A stretch of DNA of 64,000 nt. It comes from Spiroplasma monobiae MQ-1 (GTDB lineage Bacteria > Bacillota_I > Bacilli_A > Mycoplasmatales > Mycoplasmataceae). Each line of letters starts with the position of its first letter. The first letter of the stretch is position 1. The notes under the pieces are model-generated. The model was not told the DNA's origin, ran no database searches, and worked only from the letters and a program-made list of their open reading frames with translations. Shown here piece after piece: positions 1 through 10,755 of the stretch. A program made the translations under genes and the position numbers. The stretch is from the NCBI RefSeq assembly GCF_002865545.1, contig NZ_CP025543.1:124001-188000 (forward strand), read 5' to 3'.

Positions 1-47
1 TAAAAATTTTATCAGAAGATGATTTTTTAGAAATGATAGGTGAATAG
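1..47 (+). CDS. ligA: C-terminal end of NAD-dependent DNA ligase (partial)
   Basis: Only the last 14 or so codons are in the window, reading ...KILSEDDFLEMIGE and ending at TAG 45-47. The tail resembles the end of the BRCT domain of bacterial LigA, which often closes with an acidic FLxML-type peptide. The assignment rests on this short tail and on the gene lying directly before gatC, so it is tentative. The gatC start codon follows one base after the stop, which suggests shared transcription. Confidence 0.45.
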   Translation, partial: KILSEDDFLEMIGE

Positions 48-48
48 A

Positions 49-339
49 ATGCAAATAAATTTAGAGTTATTAAAAGAACTTCAAGAAGATGCTATGTTAG
101 ATTTAACAGAAAAAGAACTTCAAGATATTCTTAAAGTAGAAAATCAAATATTAAAAAAATTTGAAAAGGTTTTATCTGTAGATACAGATGGTGTAGAGGA
201 ATTACATTATCCTTTTGATTTTAACTTCACTTATTTAAGAGAAGATGACAAAACTCAAGTATTGCCTCAAAATGAAATATTAAGAAATGCACCAAGTATA
301 GATGGTGATTTTGTAACAATAACAAAGGTGGTTAAATAA
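49..339 (+). CDS. gatC: Aspartyl/glutamyl-tRNA amidotransferase subunit C
   Basis: GatC is the small stabilising subunit of the GatCAB complex, which converts misacylated Glu-tRNA(Gln) (and Asp-tRNA(Asn) in some species) to the correct amide form. The 96-residue protein has the usual length and the family's helical N-terminus followed by a proline-containing C-terminal segment. A GTG at 40 is in frame, but ATG 49 is preferred because 40 lies inside the upstream gene. It is followed by gatA after 2 bases and then gatB, the classic order. The weak sequence conservation of GatC is offset by this context. Confidence 0.85.
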   Translation: MQINLELLKELQEDAMLDLTEKELQDILKVENQILKKFEKVLSVDTDGVEELHYPFDFNFTYLREDDKTQVLPQNEILRNAPSIDGDFVTITKVVK

Positions 340-341
340 TT

Positions 342-1808
342 ATGAATTTTAAAAAAACTACACTAAAGGAAATACATGATAAATTAGTTTCTAAAGAAAT
401 TAAGTTAACTGATTTAATAAAAGAAGTTATTTTAAAATCTAAAGAAGAAATGAAAAGTAATTTTTTAATTACTTTAACTGAAGATGAGGCTTTACGAAAA
501 GCAAATGAACTTGAAAATAATATTGATGCTAATAATGTATTAACTGGTATCCCTTTTATTCACAAAGATAATATTTCTACAAAAGGAATTTTAACAACAG
601 CGGGTTCAAAAATGTTATCCAACTATACACCATCATTCGATGCAACAATAGCAGAAAAATTTAATGAAAAAAATTCAATTTTAATTGGTAAAGCTGCACT
701 TGATGAATTATCAATGGGTGGAACTGGGTTGTTGTCTTTTAACGGTGAAGTTAGAAATCCTTATGATTCAAACAGAATAGTTGGAGGAAGTTCAAGTGGT
801 AGTGCGTATGCTGTTGCCAAGGGAATAGTTCCTTTTGCGACCGGGGGAGACACTGGAGATTCAATTAGAAAACCAGCAAGTTTAAGTGGTGTGGTTGGTT
901 TTAAACCAACATATGGTTCAATTTCAAGATATGGTGCAATACCATATGCTCCAAGTTTAGATCATCTAGGTTTTTTTACAAACAACGTTGAAGATCAGGC
1001 CTACTTATGTGATGCAACATATGGTTATGACTCAAAAGACTTTACATCTATAGACAATAAAAAAGAATTTGTAAAAAATATAAATCAAGTAAGTAGAAGA
1101 TTTAAGTTTGGTTACATTAAGCAAGTAGAAGAAATAATGCCAGAAGAACTTAAAGAAGATTATAAAAAGCTTTATTCAATTCTAAATGATCAAGGACATG
1201 AAGTTCTAGAATTAGAATTTAACAAAAAATTATTAGAAGCAATTCCTGCAACTTATATGATGATCTCATTTGCAGAAGCTGTATCAACTCATGCGAATCT
1301 TGATGGAATAAAATTTGGTGTAAGAGTCGAAGGAAAAGATTATATGGAAATAATTAAAAATTCTAGAACTCAAGGGTTTGGTGAAACGGTAAAAAGAAGA
1401 TTTTTAATTGGAAGTTATCAATTAAAATCAGAAAACCAGGATGTTCTATTAGCGAAATCTAAAAAAGTTAGAAGATTAATTGTCGAAGAGTTAGATAAAC
1501 TATACAAACAAGTTGATATTTTAATATTACCACCGACAACAAAACCAGCACCAACTGTTAACGAGGTCTATGGATTTGATGTTGATCAACAAGAAGATGG
1601 GACTAAATTTATTGAGGATATTTTAATTCTTGCGAATTTCAATGGTATGCCTTCGATAACTCTTCCCTTTGTTTGCAAAGAAAATATGCCTATAGGAATC
1701 AATTTAAATGCAAAACCAAAAGAAGATCTAGAAGTTTTACAAGCCGCTAAAATAATTGAAAAATTAATTTTAGAAAATTTTAGACAAGTGGGTGATTTAA
1801 ATGAATAA
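342..1808 (+). CDS. gatA: Aspartyl/glutamyl-tRNA amidotransferase subunit A (amidase)
   Basis: This is the catalytic amidase of GatCAB, which releases ammonia from glutamine. The 488-residue protein shows the amidase-signature Ser-cisSer-Lys triad at the expected spacing: Lys75 in IHKDN, Ser150 in the GGSSSGS loop and Ser174 in TGDSIRKPA. Most family members have TGGSIR, so one Gly is Asp here; I take this as lineage variation. The stop overlaps the gatB start by 8 bases, which implies translational coupling. The gene has no internal TGA. Confidence 0.95.
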   Translation: MNFKKTTLKEIHDKLVSKEIKLTDLIKEVILKSKEEMKSNFLITLTEDEALRKANELENNIDANNVLTGIPFIHKDNISTKGILTTAGSKMLSNYTPSFDATIAEKFNEKNSILIGKAALDELSMGGTGLLSFNGEVRNPYDSNRIVGGSSSGSAYAVAKGIVPFATGGDTGDSIRKPASLSGVVGFKPTYGSISRYGAIPYAPSLDHLGFFTNNVEDQAYLCDATYGYDSKDFTSIDNKKEFVKNINQVSRRFKFGYIKQVEEIMPEELKEDYKKLYSILNDQGHEVLELEFNKKLLEAIPATYMMISFAEAVSTHANLDGIKFGVRVEGKDYMEIIKNSRTQGFGETVKRRFLIGSYQLKSENQDVLLAKSKKVRRLIVEELDKLYKQVDILILPPTTKPAPTVNEVYGFDVDQQEDGTKFIEDILILANFNGMPSITLPFVCKENMPIGINLNAKPKEDLEVLQAAKIIEKLILENFRQVGDLNE

Positions 1809-3240
1809 CTTTGAAATAATCATTGGGATTGAGAATCACGTAGAGTTAAAAACTAATTCAAAAATGTTTGGTCTTGGACCGGTTACTTATGGTGAAATTC
1901 CTAACTCAAAAGTTTCTGAGGTTGACATGGGCTATCCAGGGGCGATGCCTTCGGTAAATAAAGAAGGAGTCAGACTCGCTTTGCTTGCGTGTAATGCTCT
2001 AGGTATGAAAATAGATCCTCTTTTAAGATTTGATAGAAAGAATTATTTTTATCCAGATTTAGTAAAAGGTTTTCAAATAACTCAACAATATTTTCCGATT
2101 GGACGAGAAGGTAACATTGAAATAACTTTAGACAATGGTGAAAAAAAGGTCATTGAAATTGAAAGACTGCACATTGAAGAAGATACTGCAAAACAAACTC
2201 ACAAGGATGATTTAACCTATATAGACTTTAACCGAAGTGGGGTTGGTCTAATAGAAGTTGTTTCAAAGCCATTTATAAGAAGTGCTGATGAAGCGGTTGC
2301 ATATGTAAATCAATTAAGAGAGATTTTATTATTTCTTGGTATAAGTGATGTTAAAATGAACGAAGGTTCATTAAGGTGTGATGTAAATATTTCTTTAAGA
2401 CCATATGGTTATCCTGAATTTGGACCAAAAGTTGAAATAAAAAATTTAAATTCACTTAATAATGTAAAAAAATCAATTGAATTTGAAGTTAAAAGACAAT
2501 CCAAAATACTTTTATCTGGTGGTAAAGTTGAACAAGAAACTAGAAGGTTTGATGAAAGTATACAAGAAACTGTATTGATGAGAAAAAAAGATAACGCAAT
2601 TGATTATAAATACTTTAGAGAACCTAATATAGTTCCAATTAAATTAGATAAAAGTTGAATTGATGAAGTAATAAATAACTCACCAGAGTTAGCTTCGCAA
2701 AAAAGAGAAAAATATTTAAATAAATATCAATTATCATCTGATGATACAAATTATATTCTTTCAGACTTATCTCTTGTTAAATTTTTTGAAGATTGTATAG
2801 CGTTGGGATCTGATGCAAAAAAAGTAGCTAACTATTTAATCACAGATATTAAATCTTTATTAAATAAGGATGGAATAAATTTGGCCGATTCCAAATTAAA
2901 ACCAAATGATATTAGTGAAATAATTTCTATGATGGATGAAGGATTAATTTCTTCAAAACACGTTAAAACTATATTGCCAATTGCATTTGAAACCGAAAAG
3001 AGTATTAAAGATATAACTGAAGAAAATAATCTAAAATTAATATCAAGTGTTGAAAAAATTGAATCTGTTTTAGAGCCAATTGTAAAACAAAACCTAGAAT
3101 TAATTAAAGAACAATACGAACAAAGACCAGAAAGAGTTGAAAAAACTTTAATGGGTCAGTTGATGAAAGAAACTGGTGGAAATGTAAATCCCACAGTTGC
3201 AACAGAAGTTATTATCAAAATGATTAAAGAAAATAAATAA
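1801..3240 (+). CDS. gatB: Aspartyl/glutamyl-tRNA amidotransferase subunit B
   Basis: GatB binds the misacylated tRNA, phosphorylates the Glu/Asp side chain with ATP and receives ammonia from GatA. The protein is 479 residues, the normal length. The N-terminal cradle motif (IIGIENHVELKT, then the YPGAMPSVN region) and the C-terminal YqeY-like helical tail ending in GGNVNPTVATEVI are both visible. One in-frame TGA (2656-2658) is Trp. The gene starts within the end of gatA and is closed by a strong hairpin at 3241. Confidence 0.95.
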
Positions 3241-3265
3241 AAAACTAGCTTAAGCTAGTTTTTTT
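3241..3265. terminator. Bidirectional terminator between gatB and trkA
   Basis: A perfect 22-base palindrome (3241-3262, AAAACTAGC arms) is flanked by A-rich sequence on the left and T-rich sequence on the right. It can stop transcription from both convergent genes. The minus-strand trkA stop codon lies at its edge. Confidence 0.85.
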
Positions 3266-3959
3266 AATCATCAATCTCTTGGTCTCCTCTAATTTTTAAG
3301 ACAAGATCATTTACTATATTATTTTTTGCATATACCCCAAGAATATCTCCTTCTTTAAGAACTGTGTATTCATCTGGGAGTATGGTTTTACCATTTCTCT
3401 TAATTTGAATTATGTTAAAGTCTTTATTTGATGTTAGTCCTGCATCGAATATTGATTTATCAATAACTTCTTCTTCATTGACTATAATACTTGTGAATAC
3501 ATATTCATTATCAATAGATTGAACTTCACTTTCAATATCAAATAATGATTTTGTTGCAACCATTTTTCCTGTAATAACATCAGGGATAATAACTTTATCC
3601 TCATCCAAACCAAGAGCCAATAGAATTCTTTTGTGTCTTTCATCTCTCGCTTTAACTATTATGTTTTCAACGCCTAAATCCAATAAGTTTAAAACAGTTA
3701 AAACACTTGATTCCATGTTTCCACCAAAACAAACAATAACTCCATCATATTGATTGATACCATTTTTTTCTAATGCATTTTTATTTGTTGCATCTAAAAC
3801 AACGCCCTCAACCGATTCAAATTGGTTGATGTGTAGATTTAATTTTTCTTCATCATAATCAAATATTTTAATTAATTGTTTTTTTTCATCTAGTGTTTGT
3901 GCAACTGATAATCCAAAATAATTTGCACCAAATATAGCAAAACTCTTCTTTCTAGCCAT
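3264..3959 (-). CDS. ktrA: Potassium uptake regulatory subunit TrkA/KtrA (RCK domains)
   Basis: This cytoplasmic gating subunit of a Trk/Ktr K+ channel-transporter has 231 residues. An N-terminal RCK_N Rossmann fold opens with FAIFGANYFG, a GxGxxG-like nucleotide loop, and is followed by an acidic end of beta-2 (FDYDEE). Residues after about 140 fit an RCK_C domain. It is divergent from the membrane subunit at 4050, so the pair is arranged head to head around shared promoters. Whether it binds ATP/ADP (KtrA) or NAD(H) (TrkA) cannot be settled by eye. Confidence 0.85.
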   Translation of the reverse strand: MARKKSFAIFGANYFGLSVAQTLDEKKQLIKIFDYDEEKLNLHINQFESVEGVVLDATNKNALEKNGINQYDGVIVCFGGNMESSVLTVLNLLDLGVENIIVKARDERHKRILLALGLDEDKVIIPDVITGKMVATKSLFDIESEVQSIDNEYVFTSIIVNEEEVIDKSIFDAGLTSNKDFNIIQIKRNGKTILPDEYTVLKEGDILGVYAKNNIVNDLVLKIRGDQEIDD

Positions 3960-3980
3960 ATGAGCACCAACTTTCTAACT

Positions 3981-4023
3981 ATTAAATTATACAACTCTTT
4001 TAATGTTTAATGTATAATTTAAT
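3981..4023. promoter_or_regulatory. Divergent promoters inside an inverted repeat
   Basis: The arms ATTAAATTATAC (3981-3992) and GTATAATTTAAT (4012-4023) are a perfect 12-base inverted repeat. Each arm contains a TATAAT box: minus strand at 3986-3991 for ktrA and plus strand at 4013-4018 for the membrane subunit. Each promoter's expected -35 region falls on the other's -10 region, so the two should compete. No strong TTGACA is visible. Confidence 0.6.
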
Positions 4024-4049
4024 GTAGATTTGAAAGAGGTAGTTTTTTC

Positions 4050-5696
4050 ATGAAAAATTCTTTGAATGACGATAAAGATATAATTACTAAGTCAGTAAAA
4101 AAGAAAAAGGAACCAAGAAAAGATAATGAAAAGTTCTTTTATAAATTAAAAAACTGATGACCTTTTTCTCGAGTTAGTGGAAGAATTATATCAGCTTACT
4201 TACTAGCTATAATAATTGGGGGTTTCTTGCTTTCGATTCCAGGGGTTGTAATAGATAAAAATAATCACTGAAACTTTATAACTGGAATGTTTACTGCTTC
4301 AAGTGCTATATCTGATACAGGAATTACAATGATTCAAACAAATACTGGTTATTCTTTTATTGGGCAACTTTTGATAATAATAATGTGTCAAATTGGAGGT
4401 ATTGGTATACTTACAATTAAAATATCTTTACTTGTAATGATAGGAAGAAAAGTGTCTTTGGATGATCAAAATATTGCCTCGTCTGAAAGGGGTAACAACA
4501 GTTTATCTAATACAGTTGAAATGATTAAAGATGCATTTATATTTTTAATTTCATTGGAAATAATAGGTTCTATTGTTTTGTTTTTTGGATTTTATTTTAC
4601 ACCAATTGATTTAAATTTAGGTAAGGACTCAACAATAACAAGTCCTTATAATGATTTTGGTAAATCACTTTGAGCATCAATATTTCATTCAATTAGTGCA
4701 ACAAACAATGCTGGTTTTGATATTATAAGTGGTAAATCTCTTGTTCCCTATAATCAACAAGGATCAGCAGGATATTTAATTCAAGTTACTTTTTTATGTC
4801 AATGAGTAATTGGTGGTCTTGGTTATCCAACTTATCATGATATTAAAAAGAAAATAAAAGCCAGAAAACAAGGAAAAACAGTAAAATTTTCTTTATTTAC
4901 AAAAATAAACTTCATTACATACGTTACTTTATTTGTTTTAGGACCAATTCTTGTATTTTTAACAGAATGACTAACTCACGAAGAAAGCAGAATCTTATTA
5001 AATGGTGAATGAGTTCCAACTGAGAAAATGACTAAAGGTGGAGAGGTTTTATTAATAGATAAATGAACCCCAACTGGTGGTTGAAAGCCTACACATGTTT
5101 GGTTAATGGACTTAATATTTAATGTATCTTCAACAAGAAATGCTGGATTTGCAACGGTAGATGTTAATGATTTTACTGCCGGAAGTAAATTTATACTTTC
5201 GATTTGAATGTTTATTGGTGCAGCTCCTTCTTCAACTGCTGGAGGTATAAGAACAACCACATTTGCTATATGTATTTTAGCTGTGTTCTCTATTATGAGA
5301 AATAAAAAATCTGTTGAAGCATTTAAAAGAAAAATACCAGATGAAACAGTAAAAAGGGCATTTGCTGTAGTATTTATTTCATTTTTTATAGTTGTGGCAA
5401 GTATTTTAATTGTTTACTTAGATAGCAATGAAATGCTTTTTGGAACAGATGACACAGATCACACAGAAGCTACAATAATTAAACTTATAATGTATGTCTG
5501 TTCTGCTTTTGGAACCGTTGGGTTCCAACCGTTCCCGAACGAACAAATACTTAAACTGGGTGTTTTGAGTAAAATAATACTTGTAATAACAATGTTTGTC
5601 GGTCAATTGGGTATTTCCAACACGCTGTTAGCTTTTGTGAAACCAAAAAATAAGCAGAACTATGGATATTTAGAAGAAGAAATAACAATAGGTTAG
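4050..5696 (+). CDS. ktrB: Potassium uptake membrane subunit, TrkH/KtrB family
   Basis: This integral membrane K+ translocating subunit has 548 residues with many hydrophobic segments and the repeated glycine-containing pore loops of the TrkH/KtrB family (SDTGIT near residue 88, ATNNAGFD near 219, AGGIRT near 395, FGTVGF near 489). Several TGA codons encode Trp. ATG 4050 has a GAAAGAGGT ribosome site 10 bases upstream. The first 50 residues are a charged cytoplasmic tail. It works with the divergently encoded RCK subunit. The stop codon sits in its terminator hairpin. Confidence 0.88.
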
Positions 5697-5727
5697 AAGA
5701 ATTTTAAAATTCTTCTTCTTTTATTTA
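5695..5727 (+). terminator. Intrinsic terminator after ktrB
   Basis: A 22-base perfect palindrome (AGAAGAATTTT arms, 5695-5716) is followed by TCTTTTATTT. It overlaps the stop codon of ktrB. Confidence 0.75.
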
Positions 5728-5773
5728 AAGTCAACAAACTAGGGTTTATAAAATGGACTTTAAAGTCGTAAGT

Positions 5774-5839
5774 TTGACTTATATATTTAAAGTAGTAAGA
5801 TAATTTCGTCAAGATTTTTAAATCTTTCGAGGTGTTAAA
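5774..5839 (+). promoter_or_regulatory. Promoter and leader of the first P-type ATPase gene
   Basis: TTGACT (5774-5779) is followed after 16 bases by TAAGAT (5796-5801). The short leader carries an AAGATT-TTTA-AATCTT hairpin just before the GAGGTG ribosome site at 5829-5834. The hairpin could tune translation, but no known riboswitch fold is recognisable. Confidence 0.5.
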
Positions 5840-8593
5840 ATGAACATAAATGAAAACATTAAGGAGCTAACAGACTCCCAAAGTTCAGTTTTAAGTGAAG
5901 AATGATATAAACTATCAAATAAGAAAATATGTAGCATTTTGGAAGTTGACCCAGAAAAAGGGTTATCAACTAAAGAAGCAAAAGCGAGATTAGAAACTTA
6001 TGGTAGAAATATTTTGCCAAAATCTAAAAAACCAAATTGATTAACAATTTTTCTAAAAAGTTTCTTAGATCCTTTAAGTTTAATTATGATTCTTTCTGGT
6101 TTTGCTTCTGGGTTAGTTTCTGCAATATCAGGAAAAGTTGAAACAGTTGATATAACCGGTTTAGTAATAATAGCAATAATAGTTTTAACAAACTCAGTAA
6201 TTGCAACAATTCAAGAAGTGAAATCATTAAATCAGGTCGCTAACTTAAATGAAAATAAACAAGTTGCAATCGTTTTAAGGGACTCAAAAAAAACTGAAGT
6301 AGATATTGAAGAGCTTGTTCCTGGAGACATAATCTTTGTTAATTCAGGAGGTTTTGTACCTGCAGACACTAGAATAATTTATAATCAATTACTAAAAATT
6401 GATGAGTCTGCCCTTACTGGTGAAAATGAACCAGTTAATAAAACATCTGATATTATTAAAGATAAAAATTTAATGCTTGGAGATCAAAAAAATATAGCAT
6501 TTATGTCTACTTTGGTTCTTGAAGGTAAAATGACTGGCGTTATTTTTGGCACAGGAAAAGATTCTGAAATAGGAAAAATAGCTACAAAAATAACAGGACA
6601 CAAACAAGAAAAAACCCCTTTAGAAAAAAAGGTTACAAAATTAACTTCAATAATAGGTCTTGCTTCAATAATTTTAGGTTTAATATTATTTTTGACTTCG
6701 TGGTTATTAAGAGAACAACTTAATGAGGTAAATCCAGAAAATGCACAACTAAAAAACTTATTATTGGTTGCTGTTTCTTCTGCTATATCTTTAATACCAG
6801 AATCATTAACCATTATTGTAAAAATTTGTTTAATGGTTGCTACTAAAAAAATGGCAAGAAAAAATGTAATAATTAAAAATCCTAAATCAATTGAAACTTT
6901 AGGGAATGTTAATGTTATATGTTCAGATAAAACAGGAACTTTAACTCAGAATAAAATGAGTGTAGATAAAATATTTTTAGACTTTAAAGAATCAAATTTT
7001 AATGACTTTAATGAAAAAAAATACCCAGAACTTGTAAATTGCATAACTCTTTGTAGTGATGCTATTGTTGAAAAAGAAAAGATTGGTAGTGCAACAGAAA
7101 TTGCTACAATTGATTTTATTAAAAAGTTTAAAATTGATTATAAATTAATTAGAAAAAGCAACGAAAGACTAGATGAAATACCATTTGATTCAAAACGAAA
7201 ACTAATGACAACTTTAAATGAAGTTGAAGGTAGAAAAATGGTTTATGTAAAAGGTGCTGTGGATTACCTTTTAGATATTTGTTCAAACAAATTAGTTGGT
7301 GGTAAAGTGACTCCTTTAACAGAAGAAGATAAAGTTAAAATTAACGAACAGTTATATAGTTTTGCAAAAAGAGGTCTTAGAGTATTAGGTTTCTCACAAA
7401 AAGATATAACAGGAGAAAAACAAAGATATGAAAATAATCTAACTTTCTTAGGTTGTGTTGCAATAATTGATCCTCCAAGAGAAGAGGTTAAAGCATCTAT
7501 TGAAGAAGCAAAATCTGGGGGTATTAGGGTAATAATGATTACGGGAGATCATAAAATCACTGCATTTGAAATTGCAACCAGATTAGGTATTGCAGATGAT
7601 CGATTTGATGGTGTTTTAACCGGATAAGACATAAATGAATTATCTAATGAACAATTAAAAGAGAGATTAAAAAGAACAAACGTATTTGCAAGAGTGAATC
7701 CAGAACACAAAGCATTAATAGTGGATTTATTACAATCAGACAATAATATTGTTGCCATGACAGGTGATGGTGTTAATGATTCACCAAGTTTAGTTAAGGC
7801 GGATGTGGGTATATCAATGGGTATAACAGGAACAGAAGTTGCAAAAGGTGTGAGTGATGTTATCCTTGCAGATGATAATTTCAAAAGTATAATTTCTGGT
7901 GTTAACTCAGGAAGAAATGTCTATGAAAAAATAAAGTATTCTATTTCCTTTTTGATTGCAGCAAACTTAAGTCAAATACTAACTTTATTATTAATATTAG
8001 CTATAAATAGAGATATTGCTTTAAATTCTGTTAATATACTCTTCCATATTTTTATTATTGAAACAATAGTTGCAGTACCAATTGGTATGCAAAAAGAAAG
8101 ACGTGGAGTGATGAAAAACCCTCCACCAACACACAAAAAAGAGAGTTTATTAAAAGGGATTAGGTCTCAAATTATAATCACAACGCTATTTAATACATTG
8201 TTTGCTTTATTAAACTATGAAATAGCTGTTTGGGTATTTGGTTCTGGTTCTGAGGAAGCAAATGCATTTGGTAAAACAGGTGTTTACATTGCAATTATGT
8301 TTTCTCCAATATTTTATTCAATTCTTTATAATAATTTCTTCTTACCAATCAAGACTACAAGAAACAATAAAGAAGCTGATAAATATAGACCAAATCATTG
8401 ATTATTAATTCTAATGTCAGTTGCATTAATAGCAACAACCTTAACATTGATACCTGTTTCAAAAATAAATGAGTTTTTTGATTTTACAACAGTGGGTTTA
8501 AAACCATGATTAGGAATTGTATTCTTTATTAACTCATTATTACCAACTGTTTGTATATATGGTACTTATCAAGCATTATTAAAAGTAATATAA
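5840..8593 (+). pseudogene. Cation-transporting P-type ATPase (Ca2+-type), interrupted by in-frame TAA
   Basis: If read through, this is a 917-codon type II P-type ATPase. It has an N-terminal cation-ATPase domain, TGEN actuator region near residue 193, TM4 motif IPESL, phosphorylation site SDKTGT with Asp363, and hinge TGDGVNDSP near residue 640. The IPESL motif and overall layout resemble PacL/PMR1-type calcium pumps more than MgtA. A TAA at 7625-7627 falls between the nucleotide-binding domain and the hinge. The frame is the same on both sides, so this is a nonsense substitution, not an indel. The 595-residue upstream piece would lack the hinge and TM5 onward. It is either a recent pseudogene, a sequencing error or a read-through case. 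Confidence 0.75.
7625..7627 (+). other. In-frame premature TAA codon
   Basis: The reading ...GVLTG-stop-DINELSNEQL... interrupts an otherwise conserved P-type ATPase. TAA remains a true stop in genetic code 4. A single A-to-T change from AAA, or C-to-T from CAA, would create it. Confidence 0.85.
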
Positions 8594-8627
8594 AAGAAAA
8601 ACATTATTTTATATGTTTTTCTTTTTT
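8592..8627 (+). terminator. Intrinsic terminator after the P-type ATPase
   Basis: A 13-base perfect stem (AAAAGAAAAACAT, 8592-8604, pairing with 8613-8625) includes its own T-run. The stop codon of the ATPase lies at its foot. Confidence 0.85.
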
Positions 8628-8671
8628 AAAGATATACTCTCAATAGAGTTAAAAATGAAAGGAAAAATAAA

Positions 8672-10492
8672 ATGGAAAATATGGATTTTGAAGTTGGAAA
8701 AGGTAAGTTTTTCCACACCCTAGTTTATTATTTTGCAAAAGAATGAAAACTATCATTAACAATGCTTGTTTTGTGTATAATGTTTGTTCTACTGCATTTA
8801 TCATTGCCAATACTGACATTCCAAATGACAGCTGCAATAACAAATCCTAGAGAAGATGGTGAAGTTGTTAAAAATATAATAACTGATACATGAACAAATG
8901 ACTATGTACTACTAATATATGTTGCTATTGGAATAGTTGTAGTTTATTGTGTATTATCATTTATTTATGACTATTTAGCATATATAATGGGTCGTAAAAT
9001 TGAAATAAGTTTAAGAAATAGAGCTTTGGAAAATCTTGTAAGACAAGATATTTCATATTACTCAGATAAAAAAATTGGAGAGATTTTAACTAAAATAGTT
9101 TCTGATACACAGATAGTAGGAGATCAAGCTGTTCAAGTTCCACTTCAATTCGGATTATCATTCTTTGAAATTATTGGTGCTGCAATATTAATGTATATAT
9201 TAAGTTGACAACTAGCATCAGTAACTGTTATCACATTTGTTATATTAATGTCTTTAATGATGGTAAGTTTCTATGCAACTAGAAATAAAGTTATTAAAGT
9301 TAGAGAAAGTATTACAGAAATTAATGGTAATGTAACTGATAGAATTGCTACTGTTAGACTAATTAAATCCGCAGGTACTGAAAACTATGAAACTGAAAGA
9401 TTTAAACAAGTGCATAAAGACTTCTACAATAAATCTAAAAAAGTAGGAACAAGACAAGCAATTATGTTGACTACTATGTGGGGTGGAATGTTTGTCCTTC
9501 AATTTGCAACAGTTATTGCAACAATGCTAATTTATGGACAAGAAGGTGCTGAAGGTGAGTTTATTAAACAAAGATTTGCAGCATATAACTTAGCCCAAGG
9601 ACTTATGATAGGACCTCTATTTAATGTTATGGCAGCATTATTTGGACTGGCACAAGCTTCTGTTGCTGCTCAAAGAGTTGATGACACAATTAAGTCAAAA
9701 TCAATTATGAATTCTCACTATTGAGATGGTGAGATAGTTAAAAAAATTGAAGGAGACATTTTATTTAAAGGTATAGAATTTGCATACCCAGAAAAACCAA
9801 CAAAAGTAATTCTTCCAAAATTTGACTTTAAATTTGAAGAAGGAAAATCATACGCCTTTGTTGGAGAAACTGGTAGCGGTAAATCTACTATTGCAAAACT
9901 TTTATTACGATTCTATGATCCTACAAAAGGACAAATAATAATTAACGGAAATACAGACTTGAAAGATGTTAATTTATCAAGTTATTTAAGCCACGTTGGA
10001 TATGTTGAACAAGATCCACAAATTCTTTACGGTGATGTTTTTGAAAATGTTAGATATGGATCTTTTGATAGTACCAATGAAGAGGTTATAGAGGCTTGTA
10101 AAAAAGCAGAACTTCATGAACTTGTAATGACTTGACCTGACCAATATGAAACGATTCTTGGAGAAAGAGGTTTCCTATTGAGTGGTGGACAAAAGCAAAG
10201 ATTAATAATAGCGAGAATGTTCTTGAAAAATCCAAAAGTCTTAATTTTAGATGAAGCAACAAGTGCTTTAGATAATATCGTTGAAAAAGAAATTCAAGCA
10301 AAATTGGATGTGCTTATGAAAGGTAGAACAACAGTTACTATCGCTCACAGACTAAGTACAATTAAAAATGCAAATGAAATAATAGTTTTAGGTGGAAATG
10401 GAAAAGGGATAGTTCAAAGAGGAAAATTTAATGAATTAAAAACTCAAGATGGACACTTTAAAAAACTATATGAAGCTGGATTAATTGAATAA
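8672..10492 (+). CDS. ABC transporter, fused permease and ATPase (exporter type)
   Basis: This half-transporter of the MsbA/LmrA/BmrA class has 606 residues. An N-terminal transmembrane domain of about six segments (roughly residues 20-330) precedes a nucleotide-binding domain with Walker A GETGSGKST at about 398, signature LLSGGQKQR at about 500 and Walker B LILDEATSALD at about 523. Such proteins dimerise and export lipids, drugs or peptides; the substrate cannot be told from sequence. ATG 8672 follows GAAAGGA at 8658. A TATACT box lies at 8633. It stands alone between two terminators. Confidence 0.9.
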
Positions 10493-10502
10493 TAAATTAA
10501 AG

Positions 10503-10569
10503 AACACCAAAATTAAATAGAACATAAAGTTATCAACCTAAGTTTTATTTAGCAATTTTGTGTTTTTTT
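10503..10569 (+). terminator. Long imperfect terminator after the ABC exporter
   Basis: AACACcAAAATTAAATAgAAC pairs imperfectly with GTTTTATTTAgcAATTTTGTGTT across a short loop and is followed by a T-run ending at 10569. The structure is bulged but long. Confidence 0.65.
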
Positions 10570-10755
10570 ATTTGAAAAAGTTGATTTTAAGTGTTAATTA
10601 GTAAATTTAATGTTCTCATTACACAATTGGGGGTATAATTAATTTAGGAATATTTTTTATTTTGAATATTATTATTGAAAAATCTTCCAAATTGTATAAA
10701 TTTGCATTAAAAGTTGGGTATTTCCAACAAAAAAATCTTTAAAGGAGTTATAAAT
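10570..10755 (+). promoter_or_regulatory. Long upstream region of nox with promoter and hairpin
   Basis: TATAAT lies at 10634-10639, with only a weak -35 (TGTTCT, 10611-10616). The transcript would then carry about 110 bases of leader. A small hairpin (GTTGG-GTATTT-CCAAC, about 10713-10728) precedes the AAAGGAGT ribosome site at 10741. No coding potential or known riboswitch is visible. The leader length suggests regulation of this energy operon, possibly by redox state, which is inference. Confidence 0.4.

Noticed and set aside
858-870. GatA signature TGDSIR with Asp in place of Gly as a dead active site
   Set aside because: The Lys75, Ser150 and Ser174 triad is intact with normal spacing, so I take the change as lineage variation.
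5753-5803. A 16-codon ORF upstream of the first P-type ATPase as a fifth leader peptide
   Set aside because: The best promoter (5774-5801) lies inside it, so it would not be transcribed from its start, and its ribosome site is weak.
10713-10728. Hairpin GTTGG/CCAAC as a terminator before nox
   Set aside because: It is followed by A rather than T, and nox would then lack a promoter.
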